64,000 bases of DNA from JBBPYC01 sp965218765 (lineage in GTDB: Bacteria > Pseudomonadota > Gammaproteobacteria > Burkholderiales > Burkholderiaceae_C), in assembly GCA_965218765.1 (NCBI GenBank), contig CBDCLU010000002.1:1550001-1614000 (forward strand), written 5' to 3'. Position 1 is the first letter of the stretch, and each line of letters starts with the position of its first letter. The notes below the pieces were generated by a model, which was given only the letters and a program-made list of their open reading frames with translations, was not told the DNA's origin and searched no databases. A program made the position numbers and the translations under genes. Below are positions 18,355 to 26,441 of the stretch, one piece after another.

Positions 18355-19582
18355 GGCTCGCCGATTCGGCTGGCGCAGCGCCCATGAACGACTCCACGAT
18401 CGCCATGTTGGCTGCCCAGCTGTATTGCTGCAGCACGTTGATGCGTGCCTGGCGGCCCAGATCGGAAGCCGAATCGGGTGCGTCGTACAACGCAAGCACG
18501 CGCTGCGCGAATTCGGATGCAGTCGCCGCCGTTGCAAGCGTCCGCAGGGTTGCACCATCGAACGCTTCGACGCAGGCAGTCGATGCGACGACCGGCCGCT
18601 CCATGGCCATCGCCTCCAGAATCTTGTTCTGAATACCACGCGCCACCCGCAGCGGTGCGACCACAACGCCAGCATGTTGCAGATAGGGTCTGACGTCGGG
18701 CACGGTGCCGGTGACAGACACGCTGTCGGACGCAAGCGACTGGACCGCTTCGGGCGGATTGCGCCCGACGATCACGAAGCGCACCTGCGGCTTTGACTGG
18801 CGGATCAGCGGCAGCACGTCGCTTGCGAACCAGACCACGGCGTCCACATTCGGCCAGTAGTCCATGGCGCCGGTGAACACGATCGGCGCGACAGGGTCCT
18901 GTGCAAACGGCGAAGCACGGCCCGAGTCGGGCGCGTAGTAATCGGCATCGACGCCGTTGCTGATGGTGGAGACACGCGCTGCGCATTCGGGCGCAAGTTC
19001 GGCAAACAGCGCACGTTCATGCGCCGTCACAAAAAACGAGTGATCGGCCTGACATGCAACGCGTCGTTCGAATTCAAGCAGCTTGCGGCTTTCCCTTCGA
19101 TACAGCCAGGACAGCGGCCAGCGATGCTTCGATGCGTAGTCGCCCCACTTGGCCGAATCGACGTCGACGAAATCGACGAGCACGACCGGTGCATTGCTGG
19201 CCTCCAGCTGCGGCTGCACGTACTGCGCCATCGCGCTGGAAAAGACGACGATCGCATCGATCCCTTGCTGTGCGAGCACATGGTCGACCCAGCGTTGCAT
19301 GGATCGATCCGCGTAGTAAGGCAAGCTCAGCGCGGCACCGCTTGCCAGACCTTGCAAACTCTTCAATTTGGCCGTGGCCGGAAACAAATCGACCACGTGC
19401 AGGCCGGCGGTCATGCTTCGGACCATAGCGACATGCGCGCGGTCCTCGGGGTCGTCGACGAACGTGCCCAGATGCACACGGTGCAACGAAGCAAGATGCT
19501 TGAGCAGATGGTAGGACCGGACCTTGTCGCCCTTGTTGGGCGGATACGGCAGCCGATGCACCAGATAAAGAACGTTGGCCAT
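18344..19582 (-). CDS. Glycosyltransferase, TIGR03087-like PEP-CTERM/XrtA type
   Basis: A 412-residue GT4 enzyme with the N-terminus VLYLVHRLPYPPNKGDK, typical of sugar transferases (TIGR03087, Stp1 group) next to exosortase A. The donor-site region is VARGIQNKILEAMAMERPV. It lies directly upstream of xrtA with overlapping ends and 10 bp after the FemAB-like gene. Sugar specificity cannot be deduced. Confidence 0.92.
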   Translation of the reverse strand: MANVLYLVHRLPYPPNKGDKVRSYHLLKHLASLHRVHLGTFVDDPEDRAHVAMVRSMTAGLHVVDLFPATAKLKSLQGLASGAALSLPYYADRSMQRWVDHVLAQQGIDAIVVFSSAMAQYVQPQLEASNAPVVLVDFVDVDSAKWGDYASKHRWPLSWLYRRESRKLLEFERRVACQADHSFFVTAHERALFAELAPECAARVSTISNGVDADYYAPDSGRASPFAQDPVAPIVFTGAMDYWPNVDAVVWFASDVLPLIRQSKPQVRFVIVGRNPPEAVQSLASDSVSVTGTVPDVRPYLQHAGVVVAPLRVARGIQNKILEAMAMERPVVASTACVEAFDGATLRTLATAATASEFAQRVLALYDAPDSASDLGRQARINVLQQYSWAANMAIVESFMGAAPAESASHAA

Positions 19583-19592
19583 CGCAACAGGC

Positions 19593-20630
19593 TCAACCGA
19601 GATTGCGCACGATGTGCGGGCCGATCAGGTTGGCCAGCTGGATCGGCATCTTCTTCCAGGTTTCGATCAGCAGGTGAAATTTCTTGTTCGTGGGATTGTT
19701 TTGCGGAATCGAATCACGCTGGTACAGGCAATATTGGTAGTGCAACGGGGTCGGCTCGAAACCCCAGTTCTTCTTGAAGTCGAACGAGCCGGTGCCGCGC
19801 TTGCTGCGGCCGAAGTCGAACACACGAGCGCCGCGTTGCGCGGCATGGCGCATCAGTTCCCAATACTTGAAATCGTTTGCAGCAACCGCACGGGCGGCCA
19901 GCGCGTCACCAGCGTAATAGGGCAGCACCTCATTGCGAAAATAAAAGCTCAGCACGCCGCTGAGCGGCACATCCTGTGCATCGCGCACCACCATGGTGTC
20001 GCAGTCACTGCCGAACGTGCGGGTCAGCGACTCGAAATACTTTTTCGCAAAGGCAGGTGTGCCGTGGCGATGCACGTTGTCGGCATACAGCGCAAAGAAC
20101 GCGTCACCGTCGGTCTCGAAGCGGCTGGTCAGCCCCCCCTTTATGCCTTTGCGTACCATCGCCCGCTGCTTGCGCGGGATCGCCTGCATGTTCTCTTCGT
20201 CGTCGCCGGTGATGGCCTTTCTGAACGTGACATACAGGTCCTGCACCGGCCAGCCGTTGTCGGCAGGCTCGATACTTCTGAATTCGAGGTGCGCAACCTT
20301 GAGCCGCTGCGCCAGTTGCTGAGCCTCCTCACGCAGCGCCTGGGCGGCTGCGGCATTGCCTGCAGCCACGCCGCCGTAAACCGCGAACGGCAGGCTGACG
20401 AGCGATTTGCCGAACAGCACGCTGCTGACATGCGCGAGTGGCAGCACGCCCGCAATCCGCCCGTCGATCTCGGCGAAGAAAAAATAGGTATCGTGTCCGA
20501 AACATTCGCGAATCACCTGCTGCCAACCCGAGCGGTGAAAGAAGGTGGCGCTTTGACATCCATGCACGAATGCATCCCAGGCATGAGCAGCCTGGGTGTC
20601 ATCAACCGACAACCGATGCACGATCGACAT
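19593..20630 (-). CDS. FemAB-like acyltransferase, PEP-CTERM/XrtA system-associated
   Basis: A 345-residue protein of the FemAB/GNAT-fold family found in XrtA loci (TIGR03019 group). The N-terminal region WDAFVHGCQSATFFHRSGW and the C-terminal part FDFGRSKRGTGSFDFKKNWG are characteristic. FemAB proteins transfer amino acids from aminoacyl-tRNA; in EPS loci the acceptor is unknown. The start at 20630 overlaps the upstream stop in TGATG, which suggests coupling. The frame is open further upstream but there it runs antiparallel-like through the deacetylase gene in a wrong frame. Confidence 0.92.
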   Translation of the reverse strand: MSIVHRLSVDDTQAAHAWDAFVHGCQSATFFHRSGWQQVIRECFGHDTYFFFAEIDGRIAGVLPLAHVSSVLFGKSLVSLPFAVYGGVAAGNAAAAQALREEAQQLAQRLKVAHLEFRSIEPADNGWPVQDLYVTFRKAITGDDEENMQAIPRKQRAMVRKGIKGGLTSRFETDGDAFFALYADNVHRHGTPAFAKKYFESLTRTFGSDCDTMVVRDAQDVPLSGVLSFYFRNEVLPYYAGDALAARAVAANDFKYWELMRHAAQRGARVFDFGRSKRGTGSFDFKKNWGFEPTPLHYQYCLYQRDSIPQNNPTNKKFHLLIETWKKMPIQLANLIGPHIVRNLG

Positions 20631-21499
20631 CACGCTGCCTGCAGTAGCGCTGTTGACGCTGCCTGTCGCCGTGGGCCGGTCTGGAAAACATCGTCCATTC
20701 GGCCCCAGCGAAAGTCTTGCAGCAATTGATCCAGGCGCGACTCCATGCGGTGCAGGTTCAGGTAGTGGCGGAACCTGGCCTTGCGCGCGACAGCCTCGAT
20801 CCGAGGTTGCTCGGGGTCGATTTCCCAGGGATGGAAGTAGAAGACCACCGGCTGCTGGTCGACTCGATTGACCTCGGAAAACAGCCACTTCGAGCAGCGG
20901 TAGGGCAGCAGGCGGAAATAGCCGCCGCCACTGGCGGGGAAATTGCGCTCGCGAAAGCGCAGCGTCGTGATCGGAATCTCGAGCAGGCCGCAAGGCAAGC
21001 GATGCGGAATGCGCGGTGCATCGGGCATGCCGTAGTGGTCGTGCCGAATCGGATAGACGCTGGAGCTGTAGGTATAGCCCGCGCGTGCCAGGCTGTCGAA
21101 CGCCCAGAGGTTGCGCTCGTTGATCGAAAAGCTCGGTGCGCGATAGCCGCCCACCGCCACGCCAGCCACATCTTCAAGCAGGGCCTTGGCGTCTGCGATG
21201 TCCGCGAAGAAATCCGCTTCAGCAAGGCTAGAAGCCCGCTGGTGCGCGAAGCCGTGGCTCGCAAGCTCATGACCCTGCTGCACGATCTGGCGTACCAGCG
21301 CGGGATAGCGCTGCGCGACCCAGCCCAACGTGAAAAACGTTGCCTTTGCATTGTGCCTGGCAAACAACTCGAGGATGCGCGCGACGTTGCGCTCGACCCG
21401 GCACTCGAGCCGATCCCAATCGGCGCGGTCGATGTGCGGCTCGAAGGCGGAAACCTGGAAATAGTCCTCCACGTCGACCGTGAGCGCGTTCGTGATCAT
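20630..21499 (-). CDS. Polysaccharide deacetylase with DUF3473, XrtA system-associated
   Basis: A 289-residue NodB-fold protein beginning MITNALTVDVEDYFQVS, where the Asp-Val-Glu-Asp is the catalytic/metal motif of this XrtA-associated subgroup. HELASHGFAHQ provides the histidines. The C-terminal HPWEIDPEQPRI belongs to the DUF3473 part. It probably deacetylates an EPS precursor. I chose 21499 because the subfamily starts only a few residues before VDVEDYF. Confidence 0.92.
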   Translation of the reverse strand: MITNALTVDVEDYFQVSAFEPHIDRADWDRLECRVERNVARILELFARHNAKATFFTLGWVAQRYPALVRQIVQQGHELASHGFAHQRASSLAEADFFADIADAKALLEDVAGVAVGGYRAPSFSINERNLWAFDSLARAGYTYSSSVYPIRHDHYGMPDAPRIPHRLPCGLLEIPITTLRFRERNFPASGGGYFRLLPYRCSKWLFSEVNRVDQQPVVFYFHPWEIDPEQPRIEAVARKARFRHYLNLHRMESRLDQLLQDFRWGRMDDVFQTGPRRQAASTALLQAA

Positions 21500-21545
21500 G
21501 CAAGAAATCAAATTTGATAGCAATGAATGCAGCAGTCGTCGGCGT

Positions 21546-22697
21546 TCAGACGTTCTCGCCAACAGCCAGCCAGTTCATGAGGTCTTGCGCGATCCGCGTC
21601 GCCGCATGGCCGTCCCAGAGCTCCGGCACGCGACCGCGTTTGCCGGCGCCGGCCAGAATCTCGTCCAGATGTTTCAGCGTCAGCTCGCGATCCTGGCCGA
21701 CCAGCGTGTTGGTGCCCTGCTCCAGCGTGATGGGCCGCTCGGTGTTGTCGCGCAAGGTCAGGCACGGAACGCCAAGCGCTGTGGACTCTTCCTGCAAACC
21801 ACCGGAGTCGGTCAGCACGATACTGGCAGCCGACATCAGTCCCAGCATTTCCAGGTAGCCCTGTGGCGGTAGCAGCAGCACGCGGTCCAGGTCCAGTTCG
21901 GTCTGCAGATCGAAGCGGCGGATATTCTCGCGCGTGCGCGGATGCAGTGCGAACACCAGCGGCAACCGCTGCGATGCCAGTCTTAGTGTGCCCAGCAGAT
22001 GTGACAATGCCGGCGCACTGTCCACATTCGACGGGCGGTGCAAGGTCACCACGCCGAACGTGGACAATGCTCGCTGCCAGTGCGCCGGCACATCGGCTGC
22101 GCGCTGCAACACCGCACGCGGCACCGGCGCTTTCGGCTTGGCGGCCAAAAGCGAATCGATCATCACGTTGCCGACGAAGCTGATGCGCTCGGCGGCAATG
22201 CCTTCGCGCAGCAGATTGTCGCCCGCGCTGCGTTCCGTGGTGTAGAGCCGATCGGCCACCTGGTCGGTCAGCTTGCGGTTGATCTCTTCAGGCATCTGGC
22301 GGTCATTGCTGCGCAGCCCTGCTTCCACGTGGACCACCGGCACGTTCTTCTTGACGGCGACCAGGGTGCAGGCCAAGGTCGAGTTGACATCGCCGACCAC
22401 CATCACGCACCTTGGATGATGTTCATCGAGCACGGACTCAAAACGCAGCATCACCTGAGCCGTCTGCACCGCGTGCGAGCCGGAGCCGACGTGCAGGTTC
22501 ACGTCCGGCATCGGCAGCTCAAGATCGGCAAACAGCCGGTCGTTCATGTCCATGTCGTAGTGCTGGCCGGTGTGCACCAGCAGCGTGGGCACAGCCGGAC
22601 TCAGCGCCGCAAACGCACGCAGGATCGGCGCCATCTTCATGAAGTTCGGCCGGGCGCCTACCACGCAGACGATCGGGCCGATCTGCGAGGGGTTCAT
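21546..22697 (-). CDS. wecB: UDP-N-acetylglucosamine 2-epimerase (non-hydrolysing)
   Basis: A 383-residue enzyme interconverting UDP-GlcNAc and UDP-ManNAc. Family features seen are VVGARPNFMKMAPI at the N-terminus, HTGQHYD, VVGDVNSTLA, HVEAGLRS and the C-terminal TDSGGLQEES. Length is normal. The start overlaps the end of the upstream ATPase gene (ATGA). It supplies an amino-sugar precursor to the cluster, possibly oxidised by the dehydrogenase at 15.5-16.7 kb. Confidence 0.95.
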   Translation of the reverse strand: MNPSQIGPIVCVVGARPNFMKMAPILRAFAALSPAVPTLLVHTGQHYDMDMNDRLFADLELPMPDVNLHVGSGSHAVQTAQVMLRFESVLDEHHPRCVMVVGDVNSTLACTLVAVKKNVPVVHVEAGLRSNDRQMPEEINRKLTDQVADRLYTTERSAGDNLLREGIAAERISFVGNVMIDSLLAAKPKAPVPRAVLQRAADVPAHWQRALSTFGVVTLHRPSNVDSAPALSHLLGTLRLASQRLPLVFALHPRTRENIRRFDLQTELDLDRVLLLPPQGYLEMLGLMSAASIVLTDSGGLQEESTALGVPCLTLRDNTERPITLEQGTNTLVGQDRELTLKHLDEILAGAGKRGRVPELWDGHAATRIAQDLMNWLAVGENV

Positions 22698-23758
22698 TTC
22701 TGCGGCTCGGCGACGGCGGCGTGATCGACCGGCTTCGCCACGAGGCGCTGCAATGTGCTCAAGATCGCCGCGTTGGTGGACTCCATCTGCTGCAGGCGGT
22801 CTTCCAGCCGGGACAACCGTTCGGCATCGGCGTCGATGCGCCGAGCCGTGCGCTCGGCCACGATGCGTGCCTCGGCCTTCGCTCCCGACTGGACCGGACG
22901 ATCCGGCGCAATGGCGGTTGCACCATCCGCAGCCCTGTCCTCATCAAACGATTCTTCCCGGATGCCAGCTTCCACTTCACGCACATCGGCCGCGGTGAAG
23001 TGCTTCTTGTCAGCCAGCATGCCGAGCAGCAGCAGCCGATCACAGACCGTATTGATGCGCCGCGGGATGCCCTGGCTCAGGCGGAAGATGCCGGCATGCG
23101 CATCGGCATCGAAAGTCGGTTCGCCCGTGGAACCCGCACACTTGAGGCGGTGCTCGATGTACTGCTGGGTTTCCTGCAGATCAAGCGGGCCGATGTGGCA
23201 CGCAGCGATCACGCGCTGGCGCAACTGCTGCATGTGGCGGCCCTGCAGCAGGGTACGAAATTCCGGTTGGCCGACCAGAAAGCTTTGCAGCAATGCCTGT
23301 TTGCCGAACTGGAAGTTCGACAGCATTCGCAGTTCCTCAAGTGCGGTCGCACTCAGGTTCTGCGCCTCATCGACCACGAGCAGGCAACGTTTGCCTTGGC
23401 CCGCCTGACTGACCAGAAACACCTCAAGCGCCATCAGCAGGTCGGCCTTCGACACGTCCTTGGTGCGCACACCAAACGCCGCGCCGATCATGCGCAAGGT
23501 GTCATCAGCCTCAAGTTGCGTGCTGACGAGCTGCGCTGCAACCACCTGGGTCGATTCAAGGCTGTCGAGCAGTCCCCGCACGATTGTCGTCTTGCCGGCA
23601 CCGATCTCGCCGGTGACGACGATGAAGCCTTCGTTGCGCAGGATGCCGTAATCGAGATAGTCCTTCGCACGCCGATGCTGCTTGCTCGCGAAGTAGAAGC
23701 TCGGGTCGGGATTCAGCTGAAAAGGCTTGCTGTGCAGCCCGTAGAAGTCTTCGTACAT
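22694..23758 (-). CDS. ExeA-like AAA ATPase, XrtA/PEP-CTERM system-associated
   Basis: A 354-residue ATPase starting MYEDFYGLHSKPFQLNPDP, the ExeA/GspA-type opening, with Walker A GEIGAGKTTI (about 49-58) and Walker B CLLVVDEAQN. The C-terminal 80 residues are charged and helical, possibly a coiled coil. Homologues (TIGR03015 group) accompany the outer-membrane protein and kinase in XrtA clusters. The role is probably assembly or regulation of the export machine. Confidence 0.93.
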   Translation of the reverse strand: MYEDFYGLHSKPFQLNPDPSFYFASKQHRRAKDYLDYGILRNEGFIVVTGEIGAGKTTIVRGLLDSLESTQVVAAQLVSTQLEADDTLRMIGAAFGVRTKDVSKADLLMALEVFLVSQAGQGKRCLLVVDEAQNLSATALEELRMLSNFQFGKQALLQSFLVGQPEFRTLLQGRHMQQLRQRVIAACHIGPLDLQETQQYIEHRLKCAGSTGEPTFDADAHAGIFRLSQGIPRRINTVCDRLLLLGMLADKKHFTAADVREVEAGIREESFDEDRAADGATAIAPDRPVQSGAKAEARIVAERTARRIDADAERLSRLEDRLQQMESTNAAILSTLQRLVAKPVDHAAVAEPQK

Positions 23759-23762
23759 AAGA

Positions 23763-25436
23763 TCAGAACCGCACGGTCACGCGGCCAAATACGGATAGTT
23801 CGTCATAGGAAACCGCGTCGCTGCCGGAAGAAAACGATCGTCGCGCGCCGGCCGAGAAGAACAACTTGGGCGCCAGCCGATTGGTATAAGCCAGCGAGAT
23901 CGAGCGCAGACTGGAAGTCTGCGCAGCGTCCGAACCGTTCGCTCTTTGCAGCACACCCGTTACGTTGAAACTCGAATTCTGTGTCAGCGCATGCACGTAG
24001 GTAGCGCCGATCCTGCGCTGACGAATCTCATTGGCGCCCACAAAGTCCCCGTTGATCGTGAAAGCGTTGTCAAGCAGCCGACTGTTGATGCGATCGGCAA
24101 ACAGCGTCACGGTATTGCGCTTGCCGATCAGCGAATACGCCAGTTGCTGGTTGCGCCGCAACGTAGTGGACGACGCGAGCACGCTCGAATTCACCGGAGC
24201 CGTGCCATTGAAGCCGTTTCTTTGGAGGAACTGGTTGACCAGTTGTGCGCGCTTGTCCGGATCCGGCTCGAGCGAGGCGAACTGGGTGAACAGTAGGTCG
24301 TAGAGCGAGCCCTGTGAGCCGACGTCGTCGAACCCGCGTCCGATCACGACGTCCTTCACGTCGGTCAAACGTATCGCGCTAAGTGGCGTGCGATGTTCAA
24401 GCACGAACGAGTGGCCTTCGCCAAAAAAACGCTTCTGCTGCTCGAAATCCAGCCGCGTGCGCACCGATGGACGCCAGCGCACACCGTAGCCGACCGTGGT
24501 GTAGCCGCGCTGTTCCTCAGTCAAAAAGTTGTTCGTCTCGCGACCGGCACTCACAAAGGTCCGAAGTTGCGGCGTGAAGATCAGGCTCAGCGCGCCACGC
24601 GCCGTCGAAGCGTCGATGTCCCGCGTGGCCTGGTAATCGACCACGGTGCGTCCGGCTTCCAGTGCCCATCCGATGTGTCGGTTCGGATAGTCTTCCCGCA
24701 AGTAGCCCGAGAGCTCCTGAACCGTCGCATTGCTGGAGCGCGTCGATTCACTCGACGACACGCTGCCGCGGTAGCGCAACTCGTAGTTGGCTTGGTCGAA
24801 CAGGCGGCCTCGCGTGTACGGCGAGACGAAGTAGGTCCGGACCTCCGTCACATTCCGGTTGTCACGGGACGCATCGCTCGGCTGCACACCGAATGCAGAA
24901 ATGGTGGCGCGCGAGATGCGGCCGCCTACATCAATGAACACCTTGCGGTCCACTGCCTCAAGCGTCGCCAGTGCACTCAGTTCGTTGCTCAGCGAAGCGG
25001 GCAAAGTCCCGCTTGCATAGGCAAATCCGTGCAATGTGTAGTCGAGGTAGCCACGGACCCTGGCGCCGTTGCTAGTTACCCGGATGCCTGGGCTCACTTC
25101 AAAGATGAAGTCGCTGCGCCGATCGTTGTTTGAGAACGCGACGTTGTCCGAATAAGTCACCGCGGCTTCCACACGCGGCGTGATGGCAAGTCCGCGCTGG
25201 CCGGAGCCGGATGCCTGCGGCACGCCGGACTGCCCGAGCGAACCGCCGGTTCCGATACCGGAGGGTGATGAACTCGACCCCCCTCCGATGTCACCGCCCG
25301 GTAATGCTTGAGCCGATGCGAATCCGGCAGCCATACCGCCGATCGTCAATGCGGCAAGCCAGCACTGGGCGCTGGCCCGCTTGCGTGGAGCAGCACGGAC
25401 GGCGCCAGCCAGAGAAACAGCTCCGCGCACGGACAT
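23763..25436 (-). CDS. Outer-membrane beta-barrel protein, XrtA/PEP-CTERM system-associated
   Basis: A 557-residue protein with a long N-terminal signal region (hydrophobic about residues 25-45, cleavage near FASAQA), a Gly/Ser-rich linker, then many alternating hydrophobic/polar strands such as DYTLHGFAYASG and ELRYRGSVSSSES, and a C-terminal strand ending VRF with terminal Phe. This matches the TIGR03016 group. It is the probable outer-membrane conduit or a structural partner for EPS export. The start overlaps the kinase stop (TGATG). Confidence 0.9.
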   Translation of the reverse strand: MSVRGAVSLAGAVRAAPRKRASAQCWLAALTIGGMAAGFASAQALPGGDIGGGSSSSPSGIGTGGSLGQSGVPQASGSGQRGLAITPRVEAAVTYSDNVAFSNNDRRSDFIFEVSPGIRVTSNGARVRGYLDYTLHGFAYASGTLPASLSNELSALATLEAVDRKVFIDVGGRISRATISAFGVQPSDASRDNRNVTEVRTYFVSPYTRGRLFDQANYELRYRGSVSSSESTRSSNATVQELSGYLREDYPNRHIGWALEAGRTVVDYQATRDIDASTARGALSLIFTPQLRTFVSAGRETNNFLTEEQRGYTTVGYGVRWRPSVRTRLDFEQQKRFFGEGHSFVLEHRTPLSAIRLTDVKDVVIGRGFDDVGSQGSLYDLLFTQFASLEPDPDKRAQLVNQFLQRNGFNGTAPVNSSVLASSTTLRRNQQLAYSLIGKRNTVTLFADRINSRLLDNAFTINGDFVGANEIRQRRIGATYVHALTQNSSFNVTGVLQRANGSDAAQTSSLRSISLAYTNRLAPKLFFSAGARRSFSSGSDAVSYDELSVFGRVTVRF

Positions 25437-26425
25437 CAGCTCTGCCGTGGCGCGGCAGCCGGCTCTTCGCCATAGCCATAGCCATAGCCATAGCCATAGC
25501 CATAGCCATAGCCATAGCCATACTGCGCACCCGACGACGACGATGCAGCCTGGTTCAACATCACCATCTTGACCGGACAGGCTTCAATCGTCGAAAGCGC
25601 AAGCTGCACGTCTGCCTGCGGCGTCTTGTCTGCCTGCACGACCACCACGATCTGGCCCATGTGGGATGCCAGCACAGGCGACTCGGTCGTCAACAACAGC
25701 GGTGGGGAGTCGAAGATGATGATGCGATCCGAATACCGCCTAGCCATCTCCAGCAGCAGGCGCGTCATCGCGTCGCTGGCCAGCAGTTCGGTCGCACGCG
25801 CATGCGGCGTGCCGCTTGGCAGGATGGTGAGCTTGTCCACGTTGGTGCGCAGCAGCACCGATGATAGATCGGTGGAATCTGTAACCAGCATGTCCAGCAG
25901 CCCTGGGCATGGAGCCAGCCCAAGCATGCGCAGCACCGATGGCCTGGCCACATCGGCGTCGACCAGCAATACCGTGTTGTCGAGTTCGGTCGCGATGCTC
26001 ATCGCAAGATTGATCGCCGTGAAGCTCTTGCCCTCGCCAGACACGGCGCTGGTCACCATGATCAGGTTGCCGTTCGCAACAGCCGCCGCGCCGCGCCCCA
26101 TCGCATTGCCGATCAACGGCCGCTTGATCACGCGGTACTGATCCGCGATGTGCGAACGGGGCGCGTGCGGACTGACGATGCCCGATGCAGCCAACGCATC
26201 CAGATCGAGCATGACGGAGGTTGACGTCGCTGACGCATCGGCAATGCGGTTGGGCCGTGCCGCCGGCGTCGGCGCTGCCGATGGCGCCGGCAATGTGGCT
26301 GCAGCCGCCGGCCGGGCCATCACTACCGGTTCGGGCGGCGAGGCAAAAGCCGAATCGGGAACGTCCGCGCCGGCGCGCCTGAGTTGTTCCAGACGGCGGG
26401 TCGCTTGTTCAATCAGACTGCTCAT
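25436..26425 (-). CDS. Tyrosine-autokinase-like ATPase with (Tyr-Gly)9 tail, XrtA-associated
   Basis: A 329-residue CpsD/BY-kinase-like protein (TIGR03018 group). The Walker A region is VSGEGKSFTAINLA, Walker A' is LLVDADVARPS, and Walker B is IIIFDSPPLL. BY-kinases autophosphorylate a C-terminal tyrosine cluster and so control Wzz-type partners. Here the cluster is nine uninterrupted Tyr-Gly pairs encoded by a hexanucleotide repeat. The membrane activator domain is the separate chain-length protein just upstream (16 bp). The start at 26425 (MSSLIEQATRR) matches the family. Confidence 0.93.
   Translation of the reverse strand: MSSLIEQATRRLEQLRRAGADVPDSAFASPPEPVVMARPAAAATLPAPSAAPTPAARPNRIADASATSTSVMLDLDALAASGIVSPHAPRSHIADQYRVIKRPLIGNAMGRGAAAVANGNLIMVTSAVSGEGKSFTAINLAMSIATELDNTVLLVDADVARPSVLRMLGLAPCPGLLDMLVTDSTDLSSVLLRTNVDKLTILPSGTPHARATELLASDAMTRLLLEMARRYSDRIIIFDSPPLLLTTESPVLASHMGQIVVVVQADKTPQADVQLALSTIEACPVKMVMLNQAASSSSGAQYGYGYGYGYGYGYGYGYGEEPAAAPRQS
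25471..25522. repeat. Hexanucleotide tandem repeat (CATAGC)n inside the kinase gene
   Basis: Eight perfect CATAGC units plus CATA stand head to tail. On the coding (minus) strand they read TAT GGC nine times, giving Tyr-Gly pairs. Because the unit is six bases, slipped-strand changes would alter the number of tyrosines without breaking the frame. Confidence 0.97.
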
Positions 26426-26441
26426 GATGGACGGCGCGGTT

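Noticed and set aside
25471..25522. CRISPR-like repeat
   Set aside because: Units are only 6 bp and contiguous without spacers; it is a coding microsatellite. No CRISPR array or cas gene was found in the window.
25291..25530. Minus-strand frame with a (Met-Ala)n tract
   Set aside because: A shifted reading of the CATAGC repeat in the kinase gene.
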